Below are positions 22,031 to 32,804 of a stretch of 64,000 bases of DNA, piece by piece. Origin of the DNA: Rapana venosa (lineage: Eukaryota > Mollusca > Gastropoda > Neogastropoda > Muricidae). Under the pieces are notes generated by a model, which searched no databases, had not been told where the DNA came from, and saw only the letters and a program-made list of their open reading frames with translations. The position numbers and the translations under genes are program-made. Each line of letters starts with the position of its first letter. Position 1 is the stretch's first letter. Where the stretch lies: NCBI GenBank assembly GCA_028751875.1, contig CM054145.1:2943064-3007063 (forward strand). Direction: 5' to 3'.

Positions 22031-22190
22031 CTTATTGCCTTTCGTGGAGCAGACTGGGTGACGGTTACAATACTGAAGACCCTAAGCAATGAATTGTTCC
22101 ATGATCAACAGGATGACTAACCACCATGTCAGAACCACAGTGGAATGAAGGGCATAAAGGAGACCTATTTGGAAAGATGGGAAGGGCAAA

Positions 22191-22690
22191 GTAGCTGACA
22201 CTATCCTTTTTGGCCTTGCAGTTCAGAGAGACTGTTTAACCTATCAGTGTGAAGAACTACCACAAAAAACATTCCAATGTAGCTGACACTATCCTTTTTG
22301 GCCTTGCAGTTCAGAGAGACTGTTTAAACCTATCAGTGTGAAGAGGAACTACCACAAAAAACATTCCAAAGTAGCTGACACTATCCTTTTTGGCCTTGCA
22401 GTTCAGAGAGACTGTTCAAACCTGTCAGTATGAAGAGGAGCTACCACAAAAAACATTCCAAAGTAGCTGACACTATCCTTTTTGGCCTTGCAGTTCAGAG
22501 AGACTGTTCAAACCTGTCAGTATGAAGAGGAACTATCACAAAAAACATTCCAAAGTAGCTGGCACTATCCTTTTTAGCCTTTCAGTTCAGAGAGACTTTA
22601 AACCTATCAGTGTGAAGAGGAACTACCACCAGAGAGACTGTTTAAACCTATCAGTGTGAAGAGGAACTACCACAAAACATACCACTTCCA
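22191..22690 (+). repeat. ~92-bp minisatellite, about 5.5 copies
   Basis: GTAGCTGACACTATCCTTTT begins at 22191, 22279, 22371, 22463 and 22555, giving periods of 88, 92, 92 and 92. A final partial copy starts within 'CAGAGAGACTGTTTAAACC' at about 22630. Units differ by scattered substitutions and small indels. Confidence 0.95.
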
Positions 22691-23165
22691 GCTCGAAGAC
22701 ATCAATCCCATTTCACAAGCTCCTGTGCACAAAATAACCTAAGCTTCAAACTGAGCAGTGACTAACTGGAGGATGAAAGCTGTCCGAGGCAGACCGGGAC
22801 CAATTCCGAACCATTGGGTCAAACTTGTGCACCATGCTGCTAGAGACAATCTGCTTGGAATCTGTTTTACCCTGACCATCCGTGATGGAGGCTAGTCTGT
22901 CGGCCCATTCTTCTTGTCACTATTCTTACTCGTCGTTTTGTTAGTGCTTTGCATGCGATTTGTTGCGATCATGGTCACCAAGATTGCTCCCTTTATCTCT
23001 AGCAAAGATCCTTTTTCTGAGTATTTTTTCTCCCAAATTTTTTTGGTTTTCCTATGTTTTGCGAATTCATTTATCGGGTTACTTTTTCTTTTTTCATCAT
23101 TTGGTGTTAAGGCTAGTTTAGTTTTGTGTACTTCGATAGAAGATTTCATCTTAAGATTTAGTGTT
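22690..23165. other. Non-coding stretch
   Basis: Open frames on both strands around 22892-23234 have no recognisable domain. The minus one is K/N/T-rich and the plus one F/L/S-rich, as expected from composition. Confidence 0.35.
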
Positions 23166-23169
23166 AAGA

Positions 23170-23800
23170 TTAACTTCCTACTTTTTATGCTTGGTTTTAG
23201 TTTCTATGTTTTGGTTTTATGTTCAAGGTTTTAGTTTTTTGTTTTAAGTTTTTAAAAAATTGTTTTTGTTTTAGGTTTTGTTTTTGCTTTAGGTTTCAGT
23301 TTTTAGTTTTTTGTTTTGGTTTTAGGTTTCAGTTTTTAGTTTTTTTTTAGGTTTAATTTTTTATGGTTTGGTTTTAGGTTTCAGTTTTTTTGTTTTGGTT
23401 TTAGGTTTAATTTTTCAGTTTTTTTGTTTTGGTTTTAGTTTAAATGTTTAGTTTTTAAGTTTTAGTTTTTATGCTTTTAGGTTTTAGTTTTAAGGTTTTT
23501 TAAAATTACCTTTTATGTTTTGGATTTAGGTTTTAGTTTTAAGTTTTTATACTTTAAGGTTTTGATTTTAGGTTTTTATTTCTGTTTTTACCTTTTGTGT
23601 TTTGGTTTAAAGTTTTAGTTTTTACTTTTGGTTTAAAGTTTTAGTTTTTACTTTTGGTTTTAAAGTTTTGGTTTTTACTTTTGGTTTTAAAGCTTTTACT
23701 GTTTATGCTTTGGTTTTTAAAAAAAATGTTTTTTATTATATACTTTTTTTGGGGGGGGGGTTTAATTCTAAGCTTTTACTTTTTGTTTATTTAAAAAAAA
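23170..23800 (+). repeat. T/G/A low-complexity tract, '(GTTTT)(AGG)TTT' family
   Basis: About 600 bp with almost no C on the plus strand. It is built from variations of GGTTTTAGGTTT, AGTTTTTAGTTTT and TTACTTTTGGTTTAAAGTTT, and ends in a poly-G run at 23750-23760. The period is roughly 20-30 bp but irregular. Confidence 0.85.
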
Positions 23801-23964
23801 AGTTTTGGTCTAGTTAAAAAAAAACCCAATCCTTTATCTCATCCTACTGTTTCATATTCTTTTTATCCCCATTTTTGGTGGCAAGGGAGTAAATGCAATC
23901 TGTAGTCTGGTGACCACTGATCACTGGAAGATGACTGACGTGGTGGTTAACTACTCAGTATATT

Positions 23965-24060
23965 AAACACAAAACTTTGGGCACAAACAGGAAAACTGAA
24001 GCAACAAATGCCAACACCTCATTGCAAAACTGAAGCAACAAATGCCAACACCTCATTGTA
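23965..24060 (+). repeat. Short direct duplication
   Basis: AAACTGAAGCAACAAATGCC plus AACACCTCATTG occurs at about 23993 and 24026, a 33-bp period. Confidence 0.85.
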
Positions 24061-24409
24061 AACATATGCGCACATGTATGCATGCCCTACTATTTTTGCA
24101 CATGGTAAATTGTGCTAGGCGGCAATTGTATAGCTGATGGTTTTTCAATTCTACCTCTTCATACATTCTACAACTGCTCTCTGATTATTTCCAGAAGTAT
24201 TTCCTAACAGATCAGTGATGCAGACTTTATAATGACTGCGCCAAACATATCGTTGACTCCACAACTCAATTCTACAAGATCTGAAAACGTTGTAACCACT
24301 GGAATATACTACTTCCATCCAAAGACCCAAAGACGACACGGTCATGTCCTAGACCTCTGGAAAATGACTTTACCCACAGAACTGGCTTCACACACTTCTA
24401 GGTTTGACA

Positions 24410-24560
24410 GACCTTTCCTTTTGCACTCCATTCTGAACCCTTCAATATTTATGAACAGTGACCTTACAAGAATACACTCAATTCTGAACCCTTCAATATT
24501 CACCTAGAGGCCTTACAAAGCATACACTATTCTAAACCCTTCAATATTCATCCACAGGGG
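24410..24560 (+). repeat. Short imperfect tandem repeat
   Basis: CATTCTGAACCCTTCAATATT plus a variable ~40-bp spacer containing CCTTACAA recurs at about 24428, 24480 and 24528. Confidence 0.8.
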
Positions 24561-24601
24561 CCTTGCAAAGCAATCAGTTGACATGAGATCACATGAACAA
24601 T

Positions 24602-24682
24602 TTATTTGTCTAGTGTCACAGTACCGTAACTCCCAACATCTCCGGCGTTCTTCATGTGGTAGTCAATGATGCTGGCCAGTAC
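24602..24682 (-). CDS. Candidate terminal coding exon, unrecognised gene
   Basis: On the minus strand TTTTTACCCTTATCAG, with a good pyrimidine tract, ends at 24683. It opens 26 codons (VLASIIDYHMKNAGDVGSYG...LDK) that end at TAA (24602-24604). The stop overlaps an AATAAA. Codon use is balanced, with GCC, ATC, TAC and AAC codons unlike the AT-rich flanks. This is the most coding-like small exon in the 18-28 kb region. It needs a phase-0 partner upstream (higher coordinates), which I could not fix. I cannot name the family. Confidence 0.4.
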   Translation of the reverse strand, partial: VLASIIDYHMKNAGDVGSYGTVTLDK

Positions 24683-24823
24683 CTGATAAGGGTAAAAACA
24701 TAACTGTTTAAAAGCATGTCCATTTCCCCCCTTAATTCTCCTAGGAGTATTGAGCAGCTGTCATGAAGAGTTATCAAAAATTACTCCATTACTAAAGGTT
24801 TGATGCCAACGCCTGCATCTTAA

Positions 24824-25075
24824 GGGGATGAGACAGCCTGGTGGTTAGAACGTTGCCAGAATTGTACTAGCCATTTGAGTCACCCATTCATGGGTTTTTT
24901 CCCCACTGGAGTTAACCCAAATGCCGACTCTACTCCCCAAAATACCCTTGGATCAGACCATTGTTTTCAAGTGGGGATGAATGACAATTTACATACGTGC
25001 ATGCATATGGGGACTGGATATATATCAAAAAGCACACGAGTGCTTATTCATATCCTTGGGAAAAAAACGTAAATA
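24824..25075 (+). mobile_element. SINE-like element, family S1
   Basis: A tRNA-like head, AGCCTGGTGGTTAGAACG, is followed by a body with 'CCCACTGGAGTTAACCC' and 'GCCGACTCTACTCCCC'. The tail, GGGGACTGGATATATATC then AAGCACACGAGTGCTTATTC, is shared with elements at 33110 and 34810. Related bodies occur at 26735 (-), 35875 and 53905. Confidence 0.65.
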
Positions 25076-25079
25076 GTTT

Positions 25080-26085
25080 TTTCCTCTACTCAGCAACGTC
25101 TTTGGACAAGGTTATTTTGCATGTCCTCCCCATCTATATCACCTCTCTCTATAGTCCTCGAGTGTTTTAGCAAGAGAACTTGGATCTTGTGTATTAATGC
25201 AACTATTTTTCATTTTATAACTGACGACTGCAGGTCAACTGGACCTAGGCACCAATGTATCGTGCATGCGTTTGCTATATGCTCATATATCATGTTTAAT
25301 ATTTTACAGTGGTACCTTATTTCCATGTAAAAGATCACATAAGACTTGCAGTAAGTAGGAAGACTACAGAGTACCCAAGTACACAAAGCTCCAGGAAAAG
25401 AGAATGTAACCAATGAATAACTATCAACGTTATTAGTACAAGGCATACTAAGTGGCGTTCTATATACACTTTAATCAGAAATGGCACCATGAGCATCACT
25501 AAACAGACACAGATGCATGAACATACCAAGACAGATGCATGAACAGTACTAAACACAGATGCATGAACATCAATTAACAGACCTAACTGCATTACTAAAA
25601 AGTGATGAACTTGAGTGTTCAGATGTGAGGTAGGGGTGCATTATTTGAGCAACTAGTCAGTCACCATGCCTGTGGATGATATCACTGTTACAAGCAGTAC
25701 AATGAACATAACTGGCTTTCTCTTTCACAGAAAGACATCTGTACTTCGATATACTGCGTGCTGTTAATTTTTTCCCACCACTACTGTTCTTTTTGTTTGT
25801 TCATCAACTAGAGCTCCTAGCTTCATAGATGGTGAAATTTTGCATTTGTGACAGTTTATCCACCTTAAGATAGCCTTTGATACTAACATTTTATCAACAG
25901 CAGGCCTGATCTTACTAACCTCAATGAGATTAATAAATATACAGCCTAATACTTGCCACCAATTAAAAAAAGAAAATGCTGAAAAAAATACTATTCTCTA
26001 CAAGAAGTAGCAAAGCTCGTACAGGATAAACTGAAATGAAAAAGATGAATCACCAGCTACTGAACAACAAATTATAATTCTGTCA
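25080..26085. other. Non-coding stretch
   Basis: Short direct repeats of 'ACAGATGCATGAACA' occur at about 25507-25570 (three copies). A 40-bp piece resembling R2 in minus orientation (TAGAGCTCCTAGCTTCATAG) lies near 25810. No gene is supported. Confidence 0.4.
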
Positions 26086-26090
26086 CTTAC

Positions 26091-26234
26091 CTGAAAAAAT
26101 TGCAGAAGCCAATGAAGTTCTCATGGTCAATACATGGCCTGGTTTGCTCAGCAGAAAGCATGTTGGGACACTCGATTCATGAATTGAGGGTTTGATCTCA
26201 CTGGTGGCCAGCATGGAGGAATCATTTGAGAAGA
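26091..26234 (-). CDS. Candidate internal coding exon, unrecognised gene
   Basis: A minus-strand acceptor, TGTTTTTTTTGCAG, ends at 26235, and a strong donor, TCAG|GTAAGTGACAG, lies at 26091/26090. The 144-bp exon is open in only one frame (phase 1 in, phase 1 out) and reads FSNDSSMLATSEIKPS...LASAIFS. A possible 19-bp upstream exon at 26648-26666 (acceptor CCTTATTTCAG, donor ACCT|GTAAGA) carries an ATG and ends in phase 1, so it would join in frame (MPLHT-F). A further upstream exon ends at donor AAATG|GTAAGTG (27522/27521). The family is unknown, and the chain is a splice-signal inference. Confidence 0.3.
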
Positions 26235-26433
26235 CTGCAAAAAAAACATTTGGAATATACGAAAGGGCATATATTTGTTGTGTTCATGAAGATATGTGCA
26301 TAACTGCATTCTGGTATAGTTGTGTGCATGTAATAGTAAACATGCATGTATATATGAGTACGAGTGTTGTGTACAAGTAATTTATGTCTGCATATACAAT
26401 TCTCTTTGCAAGTACAAGTGTATGTTTGCATTG

Positions 26434-26452
26434 GGGGGGGGGGGGGGGGGTA
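26434..26452 (+). repeat. Poly-G run
   Basis: About 18 consecutive G. Confidence 0.9.
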
Positions 26453-26734
26453 CATGACAAAATCGTTTGGAGGCTGGAAAAAAGGGTTTACCTAAGACTT
26501 TTTTCACCCTTCTATCCCGACTGCAGTTTCCAAAAGGTGGATTGTTTTCTTTTTTTCTTCTTTAATTTCTGCTGCATTCCCACTTCAGGAATATCATGTC
26601 TAAATATAACACCAGTCCAAATGCATTTTTTAGATATCCATTCTTACAGGTATGCAACGGCATATTCTGAAATAAGGATCAGGTTTTAACACATGTACAA
26701 GGTGTTCTGCATGTGTTCGTACAGGAGACCCTGG

Positions 26735-26905
26735 TTACGTCTCATCTGATGGACATCCTGGGGAGTGGAGTCAGTACTGATGTTAAGGGGGACAATATCC
26801 CTGAATATCCCTCAGTGATGACTCAAACTTGTCAAAGTCAAACCCATGCCATCAGATGGCAAGCTGACTCACTAACCTCTTAGCTAGTCTGCCCAGTGTG
26901 TTTAG
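26735..26905 (-). mobile_element. SINE-like element, family S1, minus orientation
   Basis: Read on the minus strand it has 'AGCTAAGAGGTTAGTGAGTC' (A-box-like), 'GGCATGGGTTTGACTTTG' (B-box-like, worn) and 'CAGTACTGACTCCACTCCCC'. It then has 'CATCAGATGAGACGTAACC', the S1 body order. Confidence 0.6.
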
Positions 26906-27521
26906 AATAAATATCTCCCCTTTAATATCTTTTTACCAGTTCGCATTTATTCCATCTGTCTCTTTTGGTCTCGCCTACATTAGAAAAGAATGAATTCTTA
27001 TGACCATGTAAAATTTATCTTGTGGAAAAAAAACCCTACATAACAATAAGTAGGCCTATCAGTTTATTAATAATTTACAGATTCTATAGGTGCATCAACA
27101 TGGCTCTGCCTTGTTAGCAACACTAGTTAGGGAAAAAGCAATTTTTGAAAATGTTTTTCAATGTAATGTTTTCCAGTCATGACAACCCATTTTGATTTTT
27201 TAAAAATTTAAAAGTATAAAAAATTATACCACTGTTATATGCAGTTCTGTACCATCCAAATAAAGTTACTTAAAACTCCAGGCTCGGACAATGTTTGAAG
27301 GGCAGGGTCCACACTTTTGTCATTCATGGGCATTTCAATCAAAAACCAAGAGGCTCACTGTAGGCTATCTCAATCTGATTCAATGGCCGGTCACCAGGTC
27401 AAAAGTGCCGGGCCAATATTGTAACTTGAAAGTGCTTAGATTCAGGCTCATGAAGAAGGAAGTTGCAATGCCATCTAATTATTGTTTACACTGCATAAGT
27501 CTAAAGCTGCATAACACTTAC

Positions 27522-27700
27522 CATTTGTAGAACCGAAGACAAAACCGACGAATACCACAAAACATTTAAGGTTCAGCAATTTACTTTACAACTTTACAAC
27601 ATGGCTGAGTTTGCAGACTTGAGCTGCTCAACTGACGATCCCCACAACACGGGTCAAGGCGGGATAACTCTGCTTCACTGCTATGAACTGTGGTCTCTCT
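27522..27700 (-). other. Candidate first exon (leader) of the minus-strand gene in 24-28 kb
   Basis: A strong donor, ACAAATG|GTAAGTG, lies at 27522/27521. The preceding ~150 bp on the minus strand is less AT-rich and has several CpG. A short frame (MFCGIRRFCLRFYK) precedes the donor and would stop just after splicing to the 26648-26666 exon. It is therefore either an upstream ORF or the wrong splice partner. Confidence 0.25.
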
Positions 27701-27824
27701 CACTATATACAGATAAAAATTAGATTTGGGGCTGGATAAGTTGTTTTCAAGTTGTAAGAACTGAACTATATGATCGTTTCATGATAAAAAGTAGGGAAGC
27801 GCAGCTCCCCTCCCCCATCTCTGA

Positions 27825-27858
<34 letters not shown>

Positions 27859-27890
27859 CGTGCGTTCATGCGTGCGCGCGTGTGTGTTCA
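27825..27890 (+). repeat. (TG)n/(CG)n microsatellite
   Basis: A (TG)n of about 26 bp runs into CGCGCGCG and mixed GTGCG. Alternating purine-pyrimidine of this kind can form Z-DNA. Confidence 0.9.
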
Positions 27891-27899
27891 AGACAGAAA

Positions 27900-28545
27900 A
27901 ATGACAGTCGACGGTAGTAAAAAAAAAAAAAAAGACAGAAAAAAAGCCAACATCACTTTCACTCTTGTCTCCTTGTTTCATTTATCATTTCGTAGTGAAA
28001 ATAATTTCCGTTATTAGTCTTTTCTCTGCTACACCATCCGTTTCATTACGTGTGATAAATGGGGTAGTAAGGAGCTAAGGTAATAAGCTAAGTAGAAAAT
28101 AATACTTACTAAAAATTACTTAATCCCTAACTAGTGTTGCTACCAAGGCAGAGTCATGTTGACGCACGTATAGAATCTATAAATTATTAACAAACTGATT
28201 GACCTACTTCTTGTTACACAGTTTTATTTCCACAAGATAAATTAGGTGCGTTAGTAAGGCTCAGTAACCAATTCATTAATCATCGGCAATGATGTCTGTT
28301 TCTCCATCCCGGCTCCCCACGCCTTCAGTGTTCTGTCAAAGTACTGGGTTTTTTCTCCTCAATAAGGCATGATCAGAAAGAATTCTGTCCCACCCCCCTT
28401 TTCCAAGACTGACACCCCCCTCCCCCCACACACATGTTAATGACTGCAATCAAACAAGCGGCTGGAGTTCCGAATCATGCTACTACACTTCAAACTTACA
28501 AAGTATGCTTGCTCTTTCCGAGCAGAGAATACATTCAGCTCCACC
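27900..28545. other. Non-coding stretch
   Basis: A poly-A run at 27920-27935 and C-runs near 28400-28425. No gene is supported. Confidence 0.4.
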
Positions 28546-28549
28546 GCCA

Positions 28550-28990
28550 TCTATCCTGTAGTCCGTGGGGGCACTACTGAAGAATTTGCAACCACTTTCC
28601 TCCACTCCTCGCAGTCCTCTGCTTTCCGTAGCGAATCGTTCCACTCAAGGCCAGTCTACTCTCTGATGTTGTCTTCCCATCGTTTTCTCTGTCTGCCTCT
28701 TTGTCTCCCTCCTTGTACTATTCCCTCTGGGGCAGTCTTGGGACAGATGTTCGTATGACGTGCCCATCAGTCTGCGTTTTTTCACTGAAGTCAGGTCTTC
28801 ATATGGTCCATTGTGTTTTTAATTCTGGTTTTCACTTCCTCATTAGGGATGTATTCTGTATGAGATTCCAAGGAGTTTGCAAAGCATCTCCTCTCCATTG
28901 CCTGTATCCTTCTTTCAGTGTCTGCTGTTGTGGTCCACGTTTCACATTGGTGCAAAAATATGGATATGATCAGGGAACACATCTGTCTGA
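28550..28990 (-). mobile_element. LINE fragment, family L-A, 3' part
   Basis: On the minus strand it has CETWTTTADTERRIQAMERR near 28960-28900, then 'EEVKTRIKNTMDHMKT'. Nucleotide blocks follow that match 43440-43850 (for example the 'GGACTGGCCTTGAGTGGAAC' region). It lacks the RT core. Confidence 0.7.
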
Positions 28991-28994
28991 TCTT

Positions 28995-29590
28995 GAAGCT
29001 GATGGCAATGTTTTTCTAAGTCCCACTGTTACAAATTTTGTGCGAGATGAATTTTGTGAACCAACATAACTGTCCTAAAAGAGAGAGCAACATTTCTTTT
29101 CTGCAGCCTAAATGAATTGCTAGGTCTCCCAGCCCACAGAGATATGCTGGACACCTAAGCTAAGAGAAGGAGTGACATTACACAGACTTCAATTGATTTC
29201 TTTAGAGAAAGCCTCAAATGGATTACTAGAAACTCCAAATCCACAACCATGAGTATACAAACAGACCAGAAGTTTGTCCAAACAGTACACTTTAACATAG
29301 ATTGACAAAGAAACCTAACTCTCTTTCAGAACTGCTAACCTCCACAAATCATGAAGTCTAACCAGGTTAAAACATTCTTGCTAGAGGGGAAGAAAAAGGG
29401 GCGTTGTAGTTCAAAGGTTATAGTGGGCAAAGTGCACACTATAACAAAAGAAAAAGAACAGAAAGAGGAAAGGGAAAATTTGACATCCCCAGTATCTTTA
29501 TAAAACTACAGAAACAGAAACGTGGGAGATTTGATCCTGAGACAGAAGATGGCTCACTCCACCCCACCTGCTTACTTCATCTTCACTTTC
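28995..29590. other. Non-coding stretch
   Basis: No recognised coding or repeat content. A plus-strand open frame extends into it from the LINE but has no domain. Confidence 0.35.
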
Positions 29591-29596
29591 ACCTAT

Positions 29597-29870
29597 CCCT
29601 AGTCCTGTGGACTGAGGGGGCACAAATGAAGATTTTGCAACCAGCTTCCTCCACTCCCCACTGCCCTCCATAGCAAATCGTTCCACTCAAGGCCAGTCCA
29701 CTCTCTGATGTTGTCTTCCCATCGTTTTCTCTGTCTGCCTCTACTTCGTCTCCCTCCTTGTACTGTTCCCTGTAGGACAGTCTTGGCCAGTCCAGATGTT
29801 CGTGTGACCTGCAGGTACCACTTTAGTTTGTGCTTTTTCACTGGTCAGGAGCTCTTCATATGTTCCTACA
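29597..29870 (-). mobile_element. LINE fragment, family L-A, 3' end
   Basis: The minus-strand frame reads KHKLKWYLQVTRTSGLAKTV...GRQRKRWEDNIREWTGLEW, the conserved C-terminal segment of this LINE family. It matches 43615-43760 and overlaps the sequence type at 28560-28770. Confidence 0.8.
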
Positions 29871-29999
29871 GGACCTGCTTATTACAACACAGGAAAAACT
29901 ACAGAAACTGAATATACTATGTGTAGAGACACACCTCAGATTCAACACAGCGGTATTCATGTTTAAAACATCAACACCTGACCTACCTCCTCCTCCTTC

Positions 30000-30112
30000 T
30001 CCTTCTTCTGTGTTCCCTAGACTGGGAGGGGTGTGCAGTGCCTGGTCTTCTCCTGTGCTGGTCACTCTGCAGGAGGTCTGCCTGCTGGCCTCAGCCCACA
30101 CACACCCACTTC
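30000..30112 (-). repeat. R4 repeat fragment
   Basis: On the minus strand GGCTGAGGCCAGCAGGCAG, ACCTCCTGCAGAGTGACC and AGCACAGGAGAAGACCAGGC match the plus strand at 41271-41335. Confidence 0.85.
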
Positions 30113-30214
30113 ACAGCAGCTCATGAAACAAGTCATCTGAAAAATGCCAGAAAATATTGATAAGATTTCCTGAAAAAAAAGACAGGGGGAGAGAGACAAA
30201 CAGAGAGACAGAGG

Positions 30215-30219
30215 GACAA

Positions 30220-30252
<33 letters not shown>

Positions 30253-30300
30253 GAGAGAGAGAGAGAGGCAGAGAGAGAGGAGAGAGAGAGAGTGTGTGTT
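30215..30300 (+). repeat. (GA)n microsatellite
   Basis: Interrupted (GAGA)n with GGAGAG and GGCAGAG interruptions. Confidence 0.9.
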
Positions 30301-30524
30301 TATGAGGTATGCTTTTAAGACCCTTCACAAGGGGACGTTGGGAAGAGGACTGGGCGCACTAACACACTGAACCAGGAAACAAACCAATACATACCTGTAG
30401 CTCAAATGATCCTTCCTCATGGCATGGCTTCGTCTCATGGTGAACAGATAGACATCCAGCCTCAGACTGTTGCCAAGTTGAGCCCCTGGCTCCTGCTATT
30501 TTGTTACACAAAACAGAGAGAGAC

Positions 30525-30600
30525 AGAGACAGAGACAGACAGAGAGAGAGTTTATCTTATTTTATTTTATTTTATTCTATTCTATTCCATTCTTTTATTT
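30525..30600 (+). repeat. (AGACAG)/(TTTTA) microsatellites
   Basis: GAGACAGAGACAGACAGAG is followed by (TTTTA)n and (TTCTA)n to about 30590. Confidence 0.85.
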
Positions 30601-30685
30601 CGAGGATAATGGAATAAGCTCTCATGTGCTTTTCTTCATCCAGTCCCCGTGTGTATGCAGTTTTGTAATTCGTCATCCGTTCTCA
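30592..30685 (-). mobile_element. SINE-type tail (shared tail T1), minus orientation
   Basis: On the minus strand: GGGGACTGGATGAAGAAAAG, CACATGAGAGCTTATTCCAT and TATCCTCGAAATAAAAGAA. The same tail occurs at 33110, 34810, 25010 (+) and 35495 (-). Confidence 0.7.
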
Positions 30686-30723
30686 CAGGCACACAATGGC
30701 CTACTCTTTCAAAAAGCGGAACG

Positions 30724-30729
<6 letters not shown>

Positions 30730-30783
<54 letters not shown>

Positions 30784-30784
30784 C

Positions 30785-30831
<47 letters not shown>

Positions 30832-30832
30832 C
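30730..30832 (+). repeat. (GA)n followed by (GACA)n
   Basis: About 50 bp of GA and then 11-12 GACA units to 30831. Confidence 0.95.
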
Positions 30833-31177
30833 GCACACAGAGAGGGAGTTTTCATATCACAGAAAGATCTGTTGGAAACAAAGTAGATATATCCTCCCTT
30901 ACCTTATACCACATTATCCCCTCCCTCCCGCCCTACCTCTCTCTCTCTCCCTCTCTCTGTGTATGAGTGTGAATGTTTTACTTGTATCTCGATATTGTGT
31001 TATTGTAACTGATTTCAAGAAATAATTTCCATTATCCTACTTCTTTATGTATCTATCATAACTCTAGGATGATTTTAACATGTACAAGGTTAAATCACAG
31101 CGAGTAGTAATGACGATAGTGTTGAAGAATTGAAAATTGTATGCAGTATCATATGGATTGAAAATGTACTGTGTACT

Positions 31178-31190
31178 CTCTCTCTCTCTC

Positions 31191-31256
<66 letters not shown>
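31178..31256 (+). repeat. (TC)n microsatellite
   Basis: (CT)n with two CC interruptions. It precedes the duplicated segment D-A. Confidence 0.95.
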
Positions 31257-31259
<3 letters not shown>

Positions 31260-31527
31260 ATTGCTTTGCTTATAGATTAGTTTTAATTGTGTTCACAGTT
31301 TATATCCTGTTGAATGCTTCATTCAGATATGATATTTCAATTTTATTGCGTTAGTTGACTGTATTTGAGATTCAGTGAATGTTTTATTCCAATATCTTGT
31401 TTTGAGTGTATCAATTTATGTATAGCTTATTTTCAATGTGTAGATGTCCTTTTCTATGGCCTTTTATATGATATTTATAAAAAAAAATTGATTTTGGCAT
31501 TGATGCATGGTGTGTGTGTGTGTGTGT

Positions 31528-31578
<51 letters not shown>

Positions 31579-31627
31579 TGTGTGTGTGTGTGTGCATGAG
31601 GGCGTAAATTGTTTTTGCATAATCTTC
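31260..31627 (+). repeat. Duplicated segment D, copy A, left part
   Basis: Matches 33893-34145. Shared blocks include GCTTATAGATT, AATGCTTCATTCAGAT, TGACTGTATTTGAGATT, TCTTATTCCAATATCT-like and AATGTGTAGATGTCC, then GTAAATTGTTTTTGC. Copy A also contains a (GT)n expansion at 31509-31597 that copy B lacks. The LINE at 31628 follows directly. Confidence 0.85.
31509..31597 (+). repeat. (GT)n microsatellite
   Basis: About 88 bp of TG with three GG interruptions, expanded inside segment D copy A. Confidence 0.95.
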
Positions 31628-32650
31628 TAAGTCTCTTTACTTGATCAAGAACTCCTACGAAAGAATGACCTCCCGGGTGGTCCATGGAGGAAAACTCACA
31701 AACAGCTTTGAGGTGAAGACCGGAGTCAGACAAGGCTGTCTCCTGTCACCTTTCCTCTTCCTCCTGGCGATCGATTGGACCATGAAGACTTAAACGGCAT
31801 ACAGAAGAAATGGAACCCAGTGGACACTGTGGGACCAGCTGGATGATCTCGACTTTGCAGACGACCTGGCCCTGCTTTCCCACAGCCGCCAACAGATGCA
31901 AGACAAGACTACAGAACTAGCAGCCACCTCATTACAAGTTGGTCTCAAGATCCATGAAGGCAAAACCAATATTCTCAAGATCAACGCAGCGAGTGAGGAC
32001 CCAGTCACACTAAATGGGAAGGAGCTGGAAGAAGTGGAGACATTCACGTACCTGGGTAGCATCATTAACATGCAGGGCGGAACAGACGCAGACGTCAGAG
32101 CAAGAATTGGCAAGGCGAGGGCAGCGTACTTGCAGCTGAAGAACATCTGGAGCTCTCCAAGGTGGTGTCGACCCGCACAAAGATCAGGCTGTTCATCTCC
32201 AACGTGAAGTCAGTCCTACTGTATGGAGCGGAGACATGGAGGACAACAAAGACCACCATCAAGAAAGTGCAGACCTTCATCAACAGCTGCCTGAGACGAA
32301 TCCTCCAGATCCACTGGCCCGACACCATCAGCAACGCAGACCTGTGGCAACGTACCAACCAGCTGCCAGCCGAGAATGAAATCCGGCGCAGGAGATGGGG
32401 ATGGATTGGGCACACCCTGAGAAAGCCAGCCAGCAACATCACAAGGCAGGCACTATCATGGAACCCCCAGGGAAAACGAAAAAGAGGACGGCCAAGAAAC
32501 ACCTGGCGACGCGACCTTGAGGCAGAAACCAGGAAGATGGGATATACCTGGAGACAGCTGGAGAGATTAGCCCAAGACAGAGGACTCTGGCGGACTGTTG
32601 TCGGCGGCCTATGCTCCAGGGGGAGTGATGGGCCTAAGTAAAATAAGTCA
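31628..32650 (+). mobile_element. 5'-truncated LINE, RT to C-terminus, one frameshift
   Basis: Begins mid-RT with NSYERMTSRVVHGGK, then GVRQGCLLSPFLF. A stop occurs near 31791. The catalytic box DFADDLALLSHS is at 31851-31886 and FTYLGSIIN near 32041. A frameshift lies near 32160. The rest reads [44 protein letters not shown] and [12 protein letters not shown], with TAA at 32639-32641. It is one of the youngest LINE copies in the window judged by frame integrity. The family is widespread in invertebrates. I do not assign a clade. Confidence 0.9.
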
Positions 32651-32654
32651 GTCT

Positions 32655-32790
32655 AGGTCTGCTTAAATAATATTTGTTTTTGTGTAGTTTACTATTGCTG
32701 TTGCTTTCCCTAAAAATAAAGTAAAATGAATTTGTTGATGTCATCTTTCCGTTAGCCAAAATAATGCGATTTACATGGTTTGTTCTCCTC
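32655..32790 (+). repeat. Duplicated segment D, copy A, right part
   Basis: ATTTGTTTTTGTGTAGTTTA, CTATTGCTGTTGC, AATGAATTTGTTGA and ATTTACATGG match 34153-34272 of copy B. Confidence 0.85.
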
Positions 32791-32804
32791 TATACTATAG
32801 AGTA

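Noticed and set aside
24151..24345. Minus-strand frames near 24230-24345 (for example GLGHDRVVFGSLDG...)
   Set aside because: A plausible acceptor exists, but frame entry does not fit neighbouring candidate exons and the frame is within chance length.
31896..32641. Open frames that could be read as a host gene (domain wording like annotated 'craniofacial development protein 2-like' or RT proteins)
   Set aside because: RT catalytic box, 5' truncation, a frameshift and an empty-site counterpart at 33893 show it is a retrotransposon.
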